64,000 nt of DNA from Clostridiales bacterium (GCA_029265405.1 JAJUJI010000006.1:87837-151836); one strand, 5' to 3'; positions 9,284 to 19,288 are shown, numbered from the stretch's first letter. Made by a program: numbers and translations. Notes: generated from the letters alone by a model not told the origin.

Positions 9284-10294
9284 TTACCTGTGATCCGTTT
9301 CGTATATGTATTTGATGAGCTTGAGCGCCATGCTCGTATAGCCCCACTCGTTGTCGTACCAGGCAAAAAGCTTTGTAAACCTTTCGTTGATGGAAAGCCC
9401 CGCCGTCGCGTCAAATACGCCGCCAACGGTGCTGCCCACAAAGTCCGAAGAAACCACGGGCTCCTCGGTGTACTCGAAATAGCCCTTCATTTCGTTTTCG
9501 GACGCGCGCTTGATCTCGGCGCAAATCTCCTCATAAGAAGCCGGGTTCTTCAGGTTAACCACCAGATCCACCAGAGATACGTTGACCGTAGGCACCCGAA
9601 CGGCCACCCCCGTCAGCTTGCCCAGCAGCTCCGGTATTACCTTGCCTACCGCGCTGGCAGCGCCTGTCGTAGCCGGTATCATATTGGTGGAGGCCGCCCT
9701 GCCCATGCGCCACTCGTCCTTGCCCGCCCTTCCGTCCACGGTGTTCTGGGACGAGGTCATGGCGTGGATGGTGGTCATGATGCCGGCTTCTATGCCGTAG
9801 GCGTCGTTTAATATTTTAGCCAGCGGCGCAAGGCAGTTTGTGGTGCAGGAAGCGTTTGAAACTACCTTTATCGCTTTGTCGTAGGTCTCGTGATTGACCC
9901 CCATGACGAACATCGGCGCGTCCTTGGACGGGGCGGAAATCACGACTTTCTTCGCTCCGCCGGCCAGGTGCCTTGCCGCGTCGCCTGCCTTGGTATATTT
10001 GCCCGTGCTTTCCAGTATATACTCCGCTCCGGCGCTTCCCCAGGGTATTTCTCCGGGATCGTTGAAGTTGAAAACCCTGATGGCCTTCCCGTCTATTATA
10101 AGGCTATCGTCGGTATAGTCAACAGTTCCTTCATATTTTCCATGCACCGAATCGAATTTATACAGATACGCCAGCTGCTTCGGCGCCTTATGGTCGTTTA
10201 TCGCGGCAAATTCAAAGCCCTCCATCTGAAGCCCCGCCCTCAGGGCTATCCTTCCGATCCTGCCGAAGCCGTTGATGCCAACCTTGATGCTCAT
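9284..10294 (-). CDS. gap: Glyceraldehyde-3-phosphate dehydrogenase, type I
   Basis: 336 residues. N-terminal Rossmann fold, [12 protein letters not shown], and catalytic cysteine in [15 protein letters not shown]. It oxidises glyceraldehyde-3-phosphate to 1,3-bisphosphoglycerate with NAD in glycolysis. ATG at 10294 fits the family start, with GGGGAGG upstream; an open frame extends further upstream but reads as low-complexity Arg/Gly and is not coding. Neighbouring pgk, tpi or cggR are absent, so it is not in a glycolytic operon here. Confidence 0.95.
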   Translation of the reverse strand: MSIKVGINGFGRIGRIALRAGLQMEGFEFAAINDHKAPKQLAYLYKFDSVHGKYEGTVDYTDDSLIIDGKAIRVFNFNDPGEIPWGSAGAEYILESTGKYTKAGDAARHLAGGAKKVVISAPSKDAPMFVMGVNHETYDKAIKVVSNASCTTNCLAPLAKILNDAYGIEAGIMTTIHAMTSSQNTVDGRAGKDEWRMGRAASTNMIPATTGAASAVGKVIPELLGKLTGVAVRVPTVNVSLVDLVVNLKNPASYEEICAEIKRASENEMKGYFEYTEEPVVSSDFVGSTVGGVFDATAGLSINERFTKLFAWYDNEWGYTSMALKLIKYIYETDHR

Positions 10295-10335
10295 AAAAGC
10301 CGATTGCCTCCCCGAATTGAATATTAAATAATGAT

Positions 10336-12219
10336 TTACAGCTTCATTGCGGCCTCGAAGGCGCCCGACACCGCCTTGAACAGCGTGCCTCCGTCTGGTC
10401 CGCAATCGCCGACGATATATACTTCCTTCGCCGAACCAGCCAAGGCCTGAACGGCGCTTGCGTCCGGACGGACGCCCAGGGACAGGACTATTGTGTCGCA
10501 GGGGATAAGCCGCCTGACGCCGTCCCTGCCGGAAACCACCGCGCCTTCCGCCGCGGCGTCCTCCAGCTTTGTCTCGCAAACGAACCTGACGCCCGCCTCC
10601 CTCAGCTCACGCCTGAGCCAGGTCATGCTTATCGCGACCCCGTCCGCCCCTATTTTATCCTCGCTGAGCATATCTATCACGGTCACATCCCGCCCCTTTC
10701 GGGCAAAGCTCAGCGCGGCTTCCAGGCCCGTAAAGCCGGCTCCGGCGACAACGACCCTTTTCCCGACCAGCGAGGGCTCCGTCTCCGCGTCACCTATCCA
10801 GACCGCTTTTTCCGGGCGGGTTTCAAGCCTCGGCAGCACCGGCAGGGCTCCTGCGGCTATTATCACCGCGTCAGGCTCCAGCCGCGCGACGGCCGCCGCG
10901 TCCGCCTCCGTATTCAGTCTAACCTCTATATTTTTATTCTCAAGCGCCGTTCTGACAGACCACTCGAGATACCTCCGCATATCCTTTTTGAAATCGGCCG
11001 CGGAAGCCCTGACTAGGGCGCCGCCCAGTCTGCCGCTCTTTTCCAGCAGCACGACCCTGTGGCCCCTCCCGGCCGCGGTCCTGGCCGCCTCGAGACCGGC
11101 CGGCCCCCCGCCTATGACTACGACCTTTTTCGGCTTCGCCGCCGGCTCCGGGCCGCCGTATTCTGCTTCCCGCCCGAGCAGCGGATTTACCGCGCAGCGG
11201 ACGGACTCCCTTCTGGTATGCGTGCGGTCGATGCAGGTGTTGCAGCGCACGCAGGGGCGCGTTTTTTCAGGCTCTCCCCGCATAAGGTTGGCAACGCAGG
11301 CCGTGTCCGCCAGCACCGTGCGTATCATGGCCACCATGTCCGCCCCGCCGGAGGCCACGGCCGCTTCCGCCGTTTCCAAATCGAAGCCGCCGACCACGGA
11401 AACCGGAATCTTCAGTGCCGACTTGAAGGCCCTGGCATATTCCAGGTTCGCTCCCCGAGGCAGATACGCTGGAGGGAACATGTAGGGCAGCGTTTCCTCC
11501 GCCTCCAAAAGGCCCCGGCTCACGTGCAGCAGGTCTATCTTATCCTGTATCAGCGCGGCAAATTCCAGCGTTTCCTCCAGCCCCGTAGAGCCGGGAACCA
11601 TTTCCTCCGCGCTTATGCGGTATTCTATCGCAAGCTCGTCCCCCACCGCGTCCCTTATGGCGTCGAGAAGCTCGACGGCGAAGCGGCTGCGGTTTATTAG
11701 GCTGCCTCCGTATTCGTCCGTCCTGTTGTTCATATAACGCGCAAAAAACATGGCCGGCACGTTTCCGTGGCCGCCGTGCACCATGACCATGTCAAAGCCC
11801 GCGTCCCGCGCCGTCTTTGCCTGGGCCGCGTAACTGTTTATCAGCCCGCGCACCTCGCCGCGGGAAAGCGAATTGACAAAGCCGCCCCCGCCAAGCATGT
11901 ATTTCATGGCCGTGTATTCCACGCTGGCAAGCGCCCCCTTGGAGCGTACGGCCTCGACCAGCTCCGGCAGCTCCTCCGCTTTCATGGGCGAACAAGCCGG
12001 CCTGACCATGCCGGCAAAGGGCCCTTCCGTCTCCGGCTCAAGCGAGCTTATGCCCAGCGTAACCACGGCCGCTCCCGAGGAGGCAAGCCCCTCGTAATAA
12101 AGCTTCAGCGGCTTTTTGCCGTTTTCGCCCCTCCAGGGTATGAAGGGCGCGGCCGGCGCCGCCTCTATCCTGTTTTTCAATATGAGTTTTCCTATCCTTA
12201 TCGGTTCCAGTATCCGCAA
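10336..12219 (-). CDS. NADH:flavin oxidoreductase, 2,4-dienoyl-CoA reductase/enoate reductase type
   Basis: About 627 residues. The N-terminal old-yellow-enzyme TIM barrel binds FMN ([25 protein letters not shown]). The Fe-S cluster region is [20 protein letters not shown]. The C-terminal FAD/NAD(P) domain contains [13 protein letters not shown] and [15 protein letters not shown]. Enzymes of this architecture (FadH, enoate reductase, BaiCD/BaiH) reduce activated C=C bonds; the substrate is not predictable. The start is uncertain: TTG at 12219 has AAGGAGG 11 bases upstream and matches the family N-terminus (LxxPIRIGxLxLKNRI), whereas TTG at 12252 has no visible site. The active-site context WRGENG rather than the usual pattern may reflect substrate choice. 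Confidence 0.85.
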   Translation of the reverse strand: MRILEPIRIGKLILKNRIEAAPAAPFIPWRGENGKKPLKLYYEGLASSGAAVVTLGISSLEPETEGPFAGMVRPACSPMKAEELPELVEAVRSKGALASVEYTAMKYMLGGGGFVNSLSRGEVRGLINSYAAQAKTARDAGFDMVMVHGGHGNVPAMFFARYMNNRTDEYGGSLINRSRFAVELLDAIRDAVGDELAIEYRISAEEMVPGSTGLEETLEFAALIQDKIDLLHVSRGLLEAEETLPYMFPPAYLPRGANLEYARAFKSALKIPVSVVGGFDLETAEAAVASGGADMVAMIRTVLADTACVANLMRGEPEKTRPCVRCNTCIDRTHTRRESVRCAVNPLLGREAEYGGPEPAAKPKKVVVIGGGPAGLEAARTAAGRGHRVVLLEKSGRLGGALVRASAADFKKDMRRYLEWSVRTALENKNIEVRLNTEADAAAVARLEPDAVIIAAGALPVLPRLETRPEKAVWIGDAETEPSLVGKRVVVAGAGFTGLEAALSFARKGRDVTVIDMLSEDKIGADGVAISMTWLRRELREAGVRFVCETKLEDAAAEGAVVSGRDGVRRLIPCDTIVLSLGVRPDASAVQALAGSAKEVYIVGDCGPDGGTLFKAVSGAFEAAMKL

Positions 12220-12434
12220 CTGCCCGAAAGCCTCCTTTTGCGCATATGACAAGCGATAACGAAAACCGCAGTCATAATAGCATATATGTTTTATTAATTA
12301 AAGCGTTTTTTGCCTTCAGCTTGCATTTCGTAGGATTATCTACGTTTTGCTGAGCGACGCATTTGGCGTTTTATTAAATTTTTTCAGATAGCATTTGTTT
12401 ATGTTGTATGAAACATTTGAATCATTGGGCAAAG

Positions 12435-12460
12435 AAAAAAGGACCGGCCGGTCCTTTTTT
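12435..12460. terminator. Palindromic bidirectional terminator
   Basis: GGACCGGCCGGTCC flanked by six A on one side and six T on the other, a perfect palindrome that can end transcription in either direction. It closes the glycyl-radical enzyme operon 13 bases after the activase stop. The rest of the 12,220-12,472 gap is AT-rich and shows no gene. Confidence 0.88.
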
Positions 12461-12472
12461 GCTTTAAAGCCC

Positions 12473-13378
12473 TTATTTTGATACAACGCACCTCAGCCCG
12501 CGCGATTCTATGATTTCCCTGGCTCTTTGCTCCTCCTCGGGCAATAGCTTTCTAAGTCCTTCAAGCTGATAGCATTTATCTATCATTCGGTACTTGTTTG
12601 AGCCGTAGCTGTGGTAGGGAAGTAGGCTGACATGGCCTATCCCGGGGCCCAGAGATTTCACGTAGTCGGCCAGCGCGCTTAGGTTTTCCTCATCGCTGTT
12701 GTATTCCGGTATCAGCGGGACGCGTATAACCGCCGGCACCCCCATTTCAAGCGCAACAGCCAGGTTTTTGAATATTATGCCGTTGTCCGCTCCCGTATAT
12801 TCCCTGTGCTTCTCGGGGTCCATATGCTTGATGTCGAAATAGACAAGATCGCTGTGCTCCATTATCTTGCGCATGGCCTCCTCCGAACCGTAGCCGCAGG
12901 TGTCCGCGCAGGTGTGTATGCCCTCGGCCCTGCAGCGGCGGAATATTTCGGCCACAAAGTCGGGCTGCATGAGTATTTCGCCGCCGGAGCAGGTGACGCC
13001 GCCGCCGGAGGTCTGGTAATAGACCTTGTCGCGCATGACGGTTTTCATTACCTGCTCCACCGTTTTGACCTCTCCGGACCAGCGGAGCGCGCCGTGGGCG
13101 CAGGCCTTTACGCAGTCTCCGCACCTGTCGCAGGCGGCGCGGTCTATATGCACTCCCTCCGCGTCGAGAGCCGCGGCCTTTTTCGGGCAGGCCGCAACGC
13201 AGCTTCCGCAGGCCTTGCAGGAGGTGTATCTGTAGGCGACCTGGGGCCTGGGGTCCTGGGATTCGGGATTGGAGCACCAGAGGCAGGCCAGAGGGCAGCC
13301 CTTGACGAATATCGTCGTGCGCGTGCCCGGCCCGTCGTCCAGGCTGTAGCGCTGAATATTGAATATTGTTCCTTCCAT
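12473..13378 (-). CDS. Glycyl-radical enzyme activating protein (radical SAM)
   Basis: 301 residues. The radical SAM cluster motif is CPLACLWC near residue 28. It is followed by two ferredoxin-type 4Fe-4S motifs, CKACGSCVAACPK and CDRCGDCVKACAH, an insert typical of activases for non-PFL glycyl-radical enzymes (HPAD, choline lyase, glycerol dehydratase types). It abstracts hydrogen from the C-terminal glycine of its partner using S-adenosylmethionine. The partner is the enzyme encoded 77 bases upstream on the same strand. GGGVTCSGGE is the family's SAM-binding motif. Confidence 0.93.
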   Translation of the reverse strand: MEGTIFNIQRYSLDDGPGTRTTIFVKGCPLACLWCSNPESQDPRPQVAYRYTSCKACGSCVAACPKKAAALDAEGVHIDRAACDRCGDCVKACAHGALRWSGEVKTVEQVMKTVMRDKVYYQTSGGGVTCSGGEILMQPDFVAEIFRRCRAEGIHTCADTCGYGSEEAMRKIMEHSDLVYFDIKHMDPEKHREYTGADNGIIFKNLAVALEMGVPAVIRVPLIPEYNSDEENLSALADYVKSLGPGIGHVSLLPYHSYGSNKYRMIDKCYQLEGLRKLLPEEEQRAREIIESRGLRCVVSK

Positions 13379-13455
13379 ACCTTAATCAGCCTTACATTAT
13401 TTCCGCGGGGGCGGGCAAGGCCCGCCCCCGCGGTTTACGATTACTATTTTATTCG

Positions 13456-15981
13456 CTAAACTTCGTCGTGCATGGAGCGCTGCACTATTTCGGCCTGAAG
13501 CTCTCTTGGCAGGTCTATGAAGTAGGCGCTGTAGCCGCCGACGCGGACCAGCAGGTTTTTATGCTTTTCGGGATGCTTCTGCGCGTCGAGCAGCTCGGCG
13601 CGGCTGTGGATGTTGAACTGCACGTGCCAGCCGTTGCGCAGCATGAAGGCCTTGATCAGGGAGGCAAGGTTGTCAAGCTTTTCCGGCGTGTTCAGCACGG
13701 ACTTCGAAAACTTCATGTTGAGCGCGTAGCCTACAAATTCCCTGGCGTAGTCTCCCCTTGTGGCGGAGTTGATTAGGGCTGTGGGCCCGTTGACGTCCAT
13801 GCCCGGCATAGCCGAGCAGGCCGCGTCGCAGGTGGGCGTGCCGGCCTTGCGCCCGTTGGGCAGCGCCCCTATGGCCCTGCCTATGCCCACATGCCCGGCG
13901 GCGGCGCCTATGAACAGCATGGGCTTTTTCCCTGTTATGGGGTCGATGCGCGAGGTCATGATTTCGGGCACCCTGGTGGACAGCTCGTCGTAGATTTCAT
14001 CGACATAGTCGTCGTCGTTGCCGTATTTGGGGGCGCTCAGGCAAAGCTCGCGCAAGTCCTCGCGGCCTTCCCAGTTGTTGGCGCAGGCGTCCATCAGCTC
14101 GGCCATGGTGCACTTTTTATCGTCGAACACCAGCTTCTTGATGGCGGCTATCGTGTCGGCAAGGTCCACCATGCCCCGGCTGCCCAGCCAGGAGGTGCGG
14201 CCCTCGGGATACTTGGCTCCGCCCTCCTTGGGCGTCAGCCCTGCCTTTATCGCGGTATCAAACTGCATGGCCACGCGCAGTCCGCTCATGGGCCCGTCGG
14301 TTATCTCGGTGGCGAGAGATATGGTCTTGAACATCATGAGCTTGGGCACGAAGTAGTCAAGCTGCTTGTAGTAGGCTTCCAGTATCTGGTCTATGGAGGT
14401 AAAGGTTCTCACGTCGCCCGTATGCGGGCCGAGCTGCTTCTTTGTGCGCGGGTCGAAGCCGTCGTTGAGGGCCAGCTCCAGGACCTTGAGCTGGCTAATA
14501 TTGTGGCCGCCGCCCAGATGCTCCATGCAGGAAAGATGGTAGCCGAGGCAGCCGGAGGCGCACCAGTCGCAGGCGTCGTAGAGGGGGACGCCGCGCTCCA
14601 GATAGCGCTCCGTGCCCAGCCTGTCGTTCAGGAAGGCGGGGTTCCCTCCTCCAAACTCCACGTTGCATTCCAGGGCGTGAATGATGAAGTCATGGGGAGT
14701 CTTTTCACTCCAGCGTATGTAGATGGCGGGCTCCGAGAGCTTCATCTGGGCCATGGCCTCAAGTATGAGCCAGGAGACCTCGTTCGTCAGCTCGACGCCG
14801 TTTTCGTCTACTCCGCAGAGGGTTATGTTCGGCAGCAGGGAGCCGGGCGCAGCTCTCTGCTCGCGCGGAATGGTGACAAGGTTCTCGCACTCGCGTATCT
14901 TGAGCCACAGCGCCCCCAAAAGCTCGGCGGCCTCCTGAGCGGTCACCTTTCCGGCCTTTTTGTCGGCTATATAATAAGGGTAGAGTATCTGGTCCAGGCG
15001 GCCTATCGGAACCTCCGGCCGGTCGGAGGATTCCTTCCAGCATACGAGGTGGTACAGGCGCACCGCCTGTACGGCCTCAAAGAAATCGCGGGGCGGCTCG
15101 GCGGGGCAGCGCTCGCAGGCGGCGGCTATCCTGAGCAGCTCGGCCTTTCGCACGGGGTCCGCGCAGTGCTCAGCCTGGCTGCGGGCAAGGTCGGCGTACC
15201 TTTTGGCGTAACGGATGAAGGCCTCGCAGGATATGATGCAGGCTTTCAGAAGCCAGAATTTGCGGATAAACTGGGCGCTGCCGTGGGAGTTTTCATTGTC
15301 GCCCTCGGCTATCATGCGCTCGCGCTCCTTCCGGCAAAGGTCGATGACGTAGTTGAGGCCGTATTTAATGCACTTGTCGCTGACCTGCGCCACTCCGCCG
15401 CCGTAGGCAGAATAATTCTGGAACAGGCCGCGGTCCATCTTGTAGCGGACGCCGCGCCCCTCGAACACCATGCCCCTGTCAAAAAGCAGGTCGAAGGTGT
15501 CCTCCCCCATTTCAAAGGCAACGGATGCGTTGACGGTGCTGACCTTGGGCATGTTCTCTATCCAATAGAGAGCGTCCTGCCTCAAAGCCTCCAGGTCGGC
15601 GGGGTCTATCTTAGTGGAGGAGATGTCGCTGGTCTTGCGGTCGAACCTGCCGGATTCCACCATTTGAAGTATCTCGTGCGGCTTCATTGCGCATAGCGTG
15701 CCGTTGCCGCGCACAAACTTGGTCAGGGAGCCGGCCAGCAGCTCTCCGTCCCTCAGTATTATCGGGCATTCGTCCAGCCTCTTTTCAAGCGCCTTGGCCC
15801 AGCGTATATCCACCGGAAGACCTTCCGTTTCCTTCCAGGACTGGGTAAAGAGCAGCGTGTCGTCCACGTAGACCTGCGGCTCGGCGTCCTCCCACTCCTT
15901 CTTAAGCCTCTGCAGGCGAGGCGTCAAAACCTTGACTGACTTGATTTCTTCGCGGTTTACCGGTTCGGGAATGTATGACAT
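13456..15981 (-). CDS. Glycyl-radical enzyme of the pyruvate formate-lyase superfamily, unassigned subclass
   Basis: 841 residues, the size of eliminase/decarboxylase-type glycyl-radical enzymes rather than PFL itself. The glycyl radical motif RVGGYSAYF is at residues 813-821 (probable radical Gly816). The likely thiyl cysteine is Cys478 in CDWCASGCLGYH. In characterised dehydratases and C-N or C-S lyases of this superfamily, as I recall them, the cysteine is followed by a hydrophobic residue and a catalytic Glu (GCVE); here the Glu position is Gly480, and extra cysteines lie at 471 and 474. It is flanked by an Fe-alcohol dehydrogenase upstream and its activase downstream, the layout of glycerol/propanediol dehydratase and isethionate-lyase loci. 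The reaction is therefore open. Start ATG preceded by AAAGGAAAA. Confidence 0.9.
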   Translation of the reverse strand: MSYIPEPVNREEIKSVKVLTPRLQRLKKEWEDAEPQVYVDDTLLFTQSWKETEGLPVDIRWAKALEKRLDECPIILRDGELLAGSLTKFVRGNGTLCAMKPHEILQMVESGRFDRKTSDISSTKIDPADLEALRQDALYWIENMPKVSTVNASVAFEMGEDTFDLLFDRGMVFEGRGVRYKMDRGLFQNYSAYGGGVAQVSDKCIKYGLNYVIDLCRKERERMIAEGDNENSHGSAQFIRKFWLLKACIISCEAFIRYAKRYADLARSQAEHCADPVRKAELLRIAAACERCPAEPPRDFFEAVQAVRLYHLVCWKESSDRPEVPIGRLDQILYPYYIADKKAGKVTAQEAAELLGALWLKIRECENLVTIPREQRAAPGSLLPNITLCGVDENGVELTNEVSWLILEAMAQMKLSEPAIYIRWSEKTPHDFIIHALECNVEFGGGNPAFLNDRLGTERYLERGVPLYDACDWCASGCLGYHLSCMEHLGGGHNISQLKVLELALNDGFDPRTKKQLGPHTGDVRTFTSIDQILEAYYKQLDYFVPKLMMFKTISLATEITDGPMSGLRVAMQFDTAIKAGLTPKEGGAKYPEGRTSWLGSRGMVDLADTIAAIKKLVFDDKKCTMAELMDACANNWEGREDLRELCLSAPKYGNDDDYVDEIYDELSTRVPEIMTSRIDPITGKKPMLFIGAAAGHVGIGRAIGALPNGRKAGTPTCDAACSAMPGMDVNGPTALINSATRGDYAREFVGYALNMKFSKSVLNTPEKLDNLASLIKAFMLRNGWHVQFNIHSRAELLDAQKHPEKHKNLLVRVGGYSAYFIDLPRELQAEIVQRSMHDEV

Positions 15982-16067
15982 CGCAAATTTTCCTTTCTTT
16001 CTGGCGGGAGTTCGGAAAGGGACTTTTCCCTTTCCCGTCTTGCTTCATAAGCGGCGCGGGGCCGCTT

Positions 16068-17261
16068 TTATATGTTTTCCTCGTAAGCGCGGGCCACTAT
16101 GCCGGCGACAAGCTCCCTGGTCACCGGAAGCGGGGGAGGCGCGACTCCTCCGAAGGCCTTAATCTCCATTTCCACCTGCATGACGACCTCGTCCGGCACG
16201 GCGGCCAGGAGCTCCTCCTTGTTCAGCCCCAGAGCCTTCAAGCCGGGCAGGCCCGTTTCCTTCAAAAGCCTGCCGGCGGCGGCGAAGGCCGCCCTGCCCA
16301 CCTCCTCGGCGGAAGCTCCTTCCGGGACGGCGGCGCCCAAGCACTGCGCTATGTACCTGACCTCCTCGGTCTTATACGGAGCAATCAGCTCCAGCACCTG
16401 CGGCAGCGTCGCCGCGCAGCCGTTGCCGTGCGGCACATGGAATTTAGCACCGAGCGAGCGGCCTATATCATGGCAAAGGTGGCAGAAGGCGCCCGACATG
16501 GCCATGCCTCCCAGCACGGCAGCCTTGGCCATGCCTTCCCTTGCCTCACGGTCATTTTTTCCGTTATCGCAGGCCCTGACAAGGTACTTTCCCGCCAGCC
16601 TTATTCCTTCCCGTCCAAGCACCGAGCTTATGCTGTTGGCCATGGCCGAGGTGTAGGATTCGACGCAGTGGCAGAGCGCGTCCAGCCCTGTGGAGGCCGT
16701 CACCGCTCTGGGCAGCTCCATCATCAGCTCGGGATCCACGATGCCCAGATTTACCGAGCAGCCGACGCCGGAAATATTGGTCTTTATATTGCGCTCGGTG
16801 TCGGTTATCACGCCGCCGGGAGTGCATTCGCTGCCCGTGCCCGCCGTGGTTGGGAGCAGTATCAGGGGCACGCTGGGCCTGGTGACGACGCCGACCCTGC
16901 CGAAATACTGGCGCAGCGGAGGCGGATTAGTCTGGAGCAGCTTGGCGGCCTTGGCCGTGTCCAGCGAGCTGCCACCGCCGACTCCCACGACCCCGTCCAC
17001 GCCCTCGCGGACGCCCAGCGCCCCCGCCTCCTCAGCCGACCAGATGGGCGGATCGGCCTGAACGTTGTCGTAGCATACGGTTTCTATGCCTGCTTTATTA
17101 ATAATATCGATAATTCTGTCCGCTATTCCGGCCGCCTTGATTCCCCTGTCATATACGACGAGGACCTTTTTGCAGCCGAAGCCCTTCAGCCTCTCGCCCA
17201 CCGTACCGGCGGTTCCGAAGCCGAAAAGAATGGGATTTGGACTGTTGAATATGCTCTCCAC
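16068..17261 (-). CDS. Iron-containing alcohol dehydrogenase
   Basis: 397 residues, group III (Fe-dependent) ADH. NAD-binding GGGSSLD near residue 97, TTAGTGSE, and metal ligands in GLDALCHCVE and in the HDIGRSLGAKFHVPHG segment. It would interconvert an aldehyde and an alcohol with NAD(P)H. It is the first gene of a minus-strand run ADH, glycyl-radical enzyme, activase, so it probably reduces or supplies the aldehyde linked to that enzyme's reaction. A TATAAT lies in the AT-rich upstream gap but its -35 is weak. Confidence 0.92.
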   Translation of the reverse strand: MESIFNSPNPILFGFGTAGTVGERLKGFGCKKVLVVYDRGIKAAGIADRIIDIINKAGIETVCYDNVQADPPIWSAEEAGALGVREGVDGVVGVGGGSSLDTAKAAKLLQTNPPPLRQYFGRVGVVTRPSVPLILLPTTAGTGSECTPGGVITDTERNIKTNISGVGCSVNLGIVDPELMMELPRAVTASTGLDALCHCVESYTSAMANSISSVLGREGIRLAGKYLVRACDNGKNDREAREGMAKAAVLGGMAMSGAFCHLCHDIGRSLGAKFHVPHGNGCAATLPQVLELIAPYKTEEVRYIAQCLGAAVPEGASAEEVGRAAFAAAGRLLKETGLPGLKALGLNKEELLAAVPDEVVMQVEMEIKAFGGVAPPPLPVTRELVAGIVARAYEENI

Positions 17262-17350
17262 TGTTCGTACCTCAAAAGCCTTCCATACTATATATTATTG
17301 CATATACATATTATAATAATTTATCAGTAAAGTAAAGTCCATAGTGATGT

Positions 17351-18175
17351 TTATAGTTTTTTTTCCCTCCGCCGCGGCTGGAGCAAATGAGTATTCACAT
17401 ATGCCCCAAGCAGGATTATATACATGCAGTAAAACATCCACATCATGGCTATAACGATAGTCGTAAGGCTCCCGTAGGTGCCGTAGGAGCCGAAGCTCCT
17501 GAAATAGACGGAAAATATCCACGACAGCAGCATCCACAGCAGCGCGGCGGCCAAAGCCCCGGGAAACTGGCCGGCCAGCCTTACCTTTTTGGAAGGCATC
17601 CATTTGTACATCAGCATGAATATAAGAGTCAACAACAATACGACGACAACGAAGCGCAAATTGAGGAAAAAATCGAACAGGGCGCTCATCTCCGGACGCC
17701 AGGCCGTCAGCATAGCCGCCAGCCTTCTCTCAAAAACGATGAGGGCCAGCGAAACAACCGTAATCAGCAGCAGCATCAGTATGGACAAGCCCGAGCGGGC
17801 ACGCACCCTAAGGTAATTTTTCGGCATTTGGGCGTCATATATTGCGTTCAGCCCCCGCATGAGCCCCAGAAAGGCCTTGCTGGCCGACCATAGGGTCAGC
17901 AGGGCCGACAGGGACAGCGCGGCTATCGAGCTGCCGTACACGTCCCGCACTATTCTCGCGATGAGCTGGTGCATGGATTCAGGTATGACTGCGGAAAGGT
18001 ATTCCAGGACCATCCTCTCCGTCAGCGGTGTATATGGCAGTATGGAGCAGGCCAGCGCGGTAACCGGTACAAGCGACAGAAACATGAAAAACGCTCCCGA
18101 AGCCGCGTATACCCCCAGCTGGTGCGCGCCTATATCGTCTATGATCCGTATGGCGTTTCTGAAAAGCTTTTTCAC
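17351..18175 (-). CDS. YihY/BrkB family membrane protein
   Basis: 274 residues, about six transmembrane helices. The family pattern is clear: an N-terminal amphipathic segment, GAFFMFLSLVP, the WSASKAFLGLMRGLNAIYD stretch, and the C-terminal LLSWIFSVYFRSFGSYGTYGSL motif. The family was once called RNase BN, but that activity belongs to a different protein; the true role is unknown, possibly envelope-related. The start overlaps the stop of the small upstream gene (ATGA), so the two are coupled. Confidence 0.88.
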   Translation of the reverse strand: MKKLFRNAIRIIDDIGAHQLGVYAASGAFFMFLSLVPVTALACSILPYTPLTERMVLEYLSAVIPESMHQLIARIVRDVYGSSIAALSLSALLTLWSASKAFLGLMRGLNAIYDAQMPKNYLRVRARSGLSILMLLLITVVSLALIVFERRLAAMLTAWRPEMSALFDFFLNLRFVVVVLLLTLIFMLMYKWMPSKKVRLAGQFPGALAAALLWMLLSWIFSVYFRSFGSYGTYGSLTTIVIAMMWMFYCMYIILLGAYVNTHLLQPRRREKKL

Positions 18176-18453
18176 ACGCTTGAGCCGCCGACCTCCGCTC
18201 CGGCGCCTCCATTATCTTCCGCCGGCTCCTTCGCGGCCGGCTGCTCAGGCTCCGGCTTCCCGTCTGGCTCCTCCACAGGCACAATGACGCGGTCCTCGGT
18301 GCGCATGCCGGGAAATTCCTCCGCGCCCGCGTCATATCCGCCGTTTTTAATCGGTCCGTTTCTTTTTGCCAATGCCAGCAGGCCTGCCGCTGCCGCTGTC
18401 AGGCCCAGTCCCAAGCCTATATAAAGCAGGTATTGTCTTTTCATCCTTGTCAT
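18172..18453 (-). CDS. Small single-pass membrane protein
   Basis: 93 residues. A basic N-terminus is followed by one transmembrane helix (about residues 8-27) and a hydrophilic, Pro/Glu/Gly-rich tail. GGAG lies six bases before the start. It overlaps the yihY-family gene by four bases, so it is likely co-expressed; the function is unknown. Confidence 0.65.
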   Translation of the reverse strand: MTRMKRQYLLYIGLGLGLTAAAAGLLALAKRNGPIKNGGYDAGAEEFPGMRTEDRVIVPVEEPDGKPEPEQPAAKEPAEDNGGAGAEVGGSSV

Positions 18454-18621
18454 CCGTTTCTCCGGCGGCTAAGATTTACGGTGTGCTTTCCGCAGACCGC
18501 CGCCGGTCGGCCCGCAGCCTGCTAGCCCCGCCGCATGACTATATAATAATGGCGCAAGGAGCAAAAATAAAGTACCCCTGACTGTCCGGCGTCTAAAAAC
18601 CTGACTGCGCCAAAATTAATA

Positions 18622-18651
18622 TTGACAATAATGACTCGAATATGCTACTAT
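18622..18651 (+). promoter_or_regulatory. Promoter of the tRNA cluster
   Basis: TTGACA (18622-18627), 18-base spacer, TACTAT (18646-18651), about 52 bases upstream of the first tRNA. A GC-rich stretch follows the -10, which may be the tRNA leader. Confidence 0.8.
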
Positions 18652-18703
18652 ACTTGGGCGCGGCGAGATGGAGGCGCTGTTTCCCGCCGTGCAAAATTAA
18701 TAT

Positions 18704-18777
18704 GCGGGCGTAGTTCAATGGCAGAACACCAGCCTTCCAAGCTGGATACGTGGGTTCGATTCCCATCGCCCGCTCCA
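18704..18777 (+). tRNA. tRNA-Gly (anticodon TCC)
   Basis: 7-bp acceptor stem GCGGGCG with CGCCCGC, anticodon loop CTTCCAA, T-loop GGTTCGATTCC, and encoded CCA. First of five tRNA genes in one transcript. Confidence 0.97.
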
Positions 18778-18878
18778 GCGTTTCTCCGCCGGCGTTTCAT
18801 CGGCCGGGCGGAAAACGCCGCAAACGGCGGCTTTTTAGTTTTTTATGCGCTTATTTCTCGTTCTCTGATTGCGGATAT

Positions 18879-18955
18879 GCGCCAGTAGCTCAGCAGGATA
18901 GAGCAACTGCCTTCTAAGCAGTAGGCCAGGGGTTCGAGTCCCTTCTGGCGTGCCA
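18879..18955 (+). tRNA. tRNA-Arg (anticodon TCT)
   Basis: Acceptor GCGCCAG with CTGGCGT (one G-U pair), anticodon loop CTTCTAA, TTCGAGTCC T-loop, and encoded CCA. Confidence 0.97.
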
Positions 18956-18997
18956 CAGACTGCTGAAAGCTCGTTAGGCCAAAGGCGGTCTGAATAT

Positions 18998-19075
18998 GGT
19001 GGATGTAGCTCAGGTGGTTAGAGCGCCAGGTTGTGGCCCTGGAGGCCGACGGTTCGAGTCCGTTCATCCACCCCA
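18998..19075 (+). tRNA. tRNA-His (anticodon GTG)
   Basis: Acceptor GTGGATG with CATCCAC, the extra 5' G (G-1) opposite C73 that identifies histidine tRNAs, anticodon loop TTGTGGC, and encoded CCA. Confidence 0.97.
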
Positions 19076-19106
19076 TCTTTTTTTAATCGGGATCGGCTGA
19101 AAACGA

Positions 19107-19181
19107 TGGGATGTAGCCAAGTGGTAAGGCACCAGACTTTGACTCTGGCATTCGCAGGTTCGAATCCCGCCATCCCAGCCA
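19107..19181 (+). tRNA. tRNA-Gln (anticodon TTG)
   Basis: Acceptor TGGGATG with CATCCCA, anticodon loop CTTTGAC, discriminator G, and encoded CCA. Confidence 0.97.
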
Positions 19182-19201
19182 TTATTTCAATTCATTAATG
19201 A

Positions 19202-19277
19202 GACCTAGTAGCTCAGGCGGCAGAGCACCTGCCTTTTAAGCAGGGTGTCGGGGGTTCGAGTCCCCCCTGGGTCACCA
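19202..19277 (+). tRNA. tRNA-Lys (anticodon TTT)
   Basis: Acceptor GACCTAG with CTGGGTC, anticodon loop CTTTTAA, and encoded CCA. Last gene of the cluster, followed by a strong terminator. Confidence 0.97.
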
Positions 19278-19288
19278 AGGAAGACTGG

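Noticed and set aside
13891..15696. A 601-codon open frame on the plus strand opposite the glycyl-radical enzyme gene
   Set aside because: It is a shadow of high third-position GC in the real minus-strand gene; no ribosome site and no recognisable protein.
15975..17330. A 451-codon plus-strand frame opposite the Fe-alcohol dehydrogenase
   Set aside because: Antisense shadow of a well-recognised enzyme; composition is not protein-like.
19202..19277. tRNA-Lys 3' end as the attachment site of the element
   Set aside because: The element encodes serine recombinases and no tyrosine integrase was seen; no second copy of the tRNA end was found in the window.
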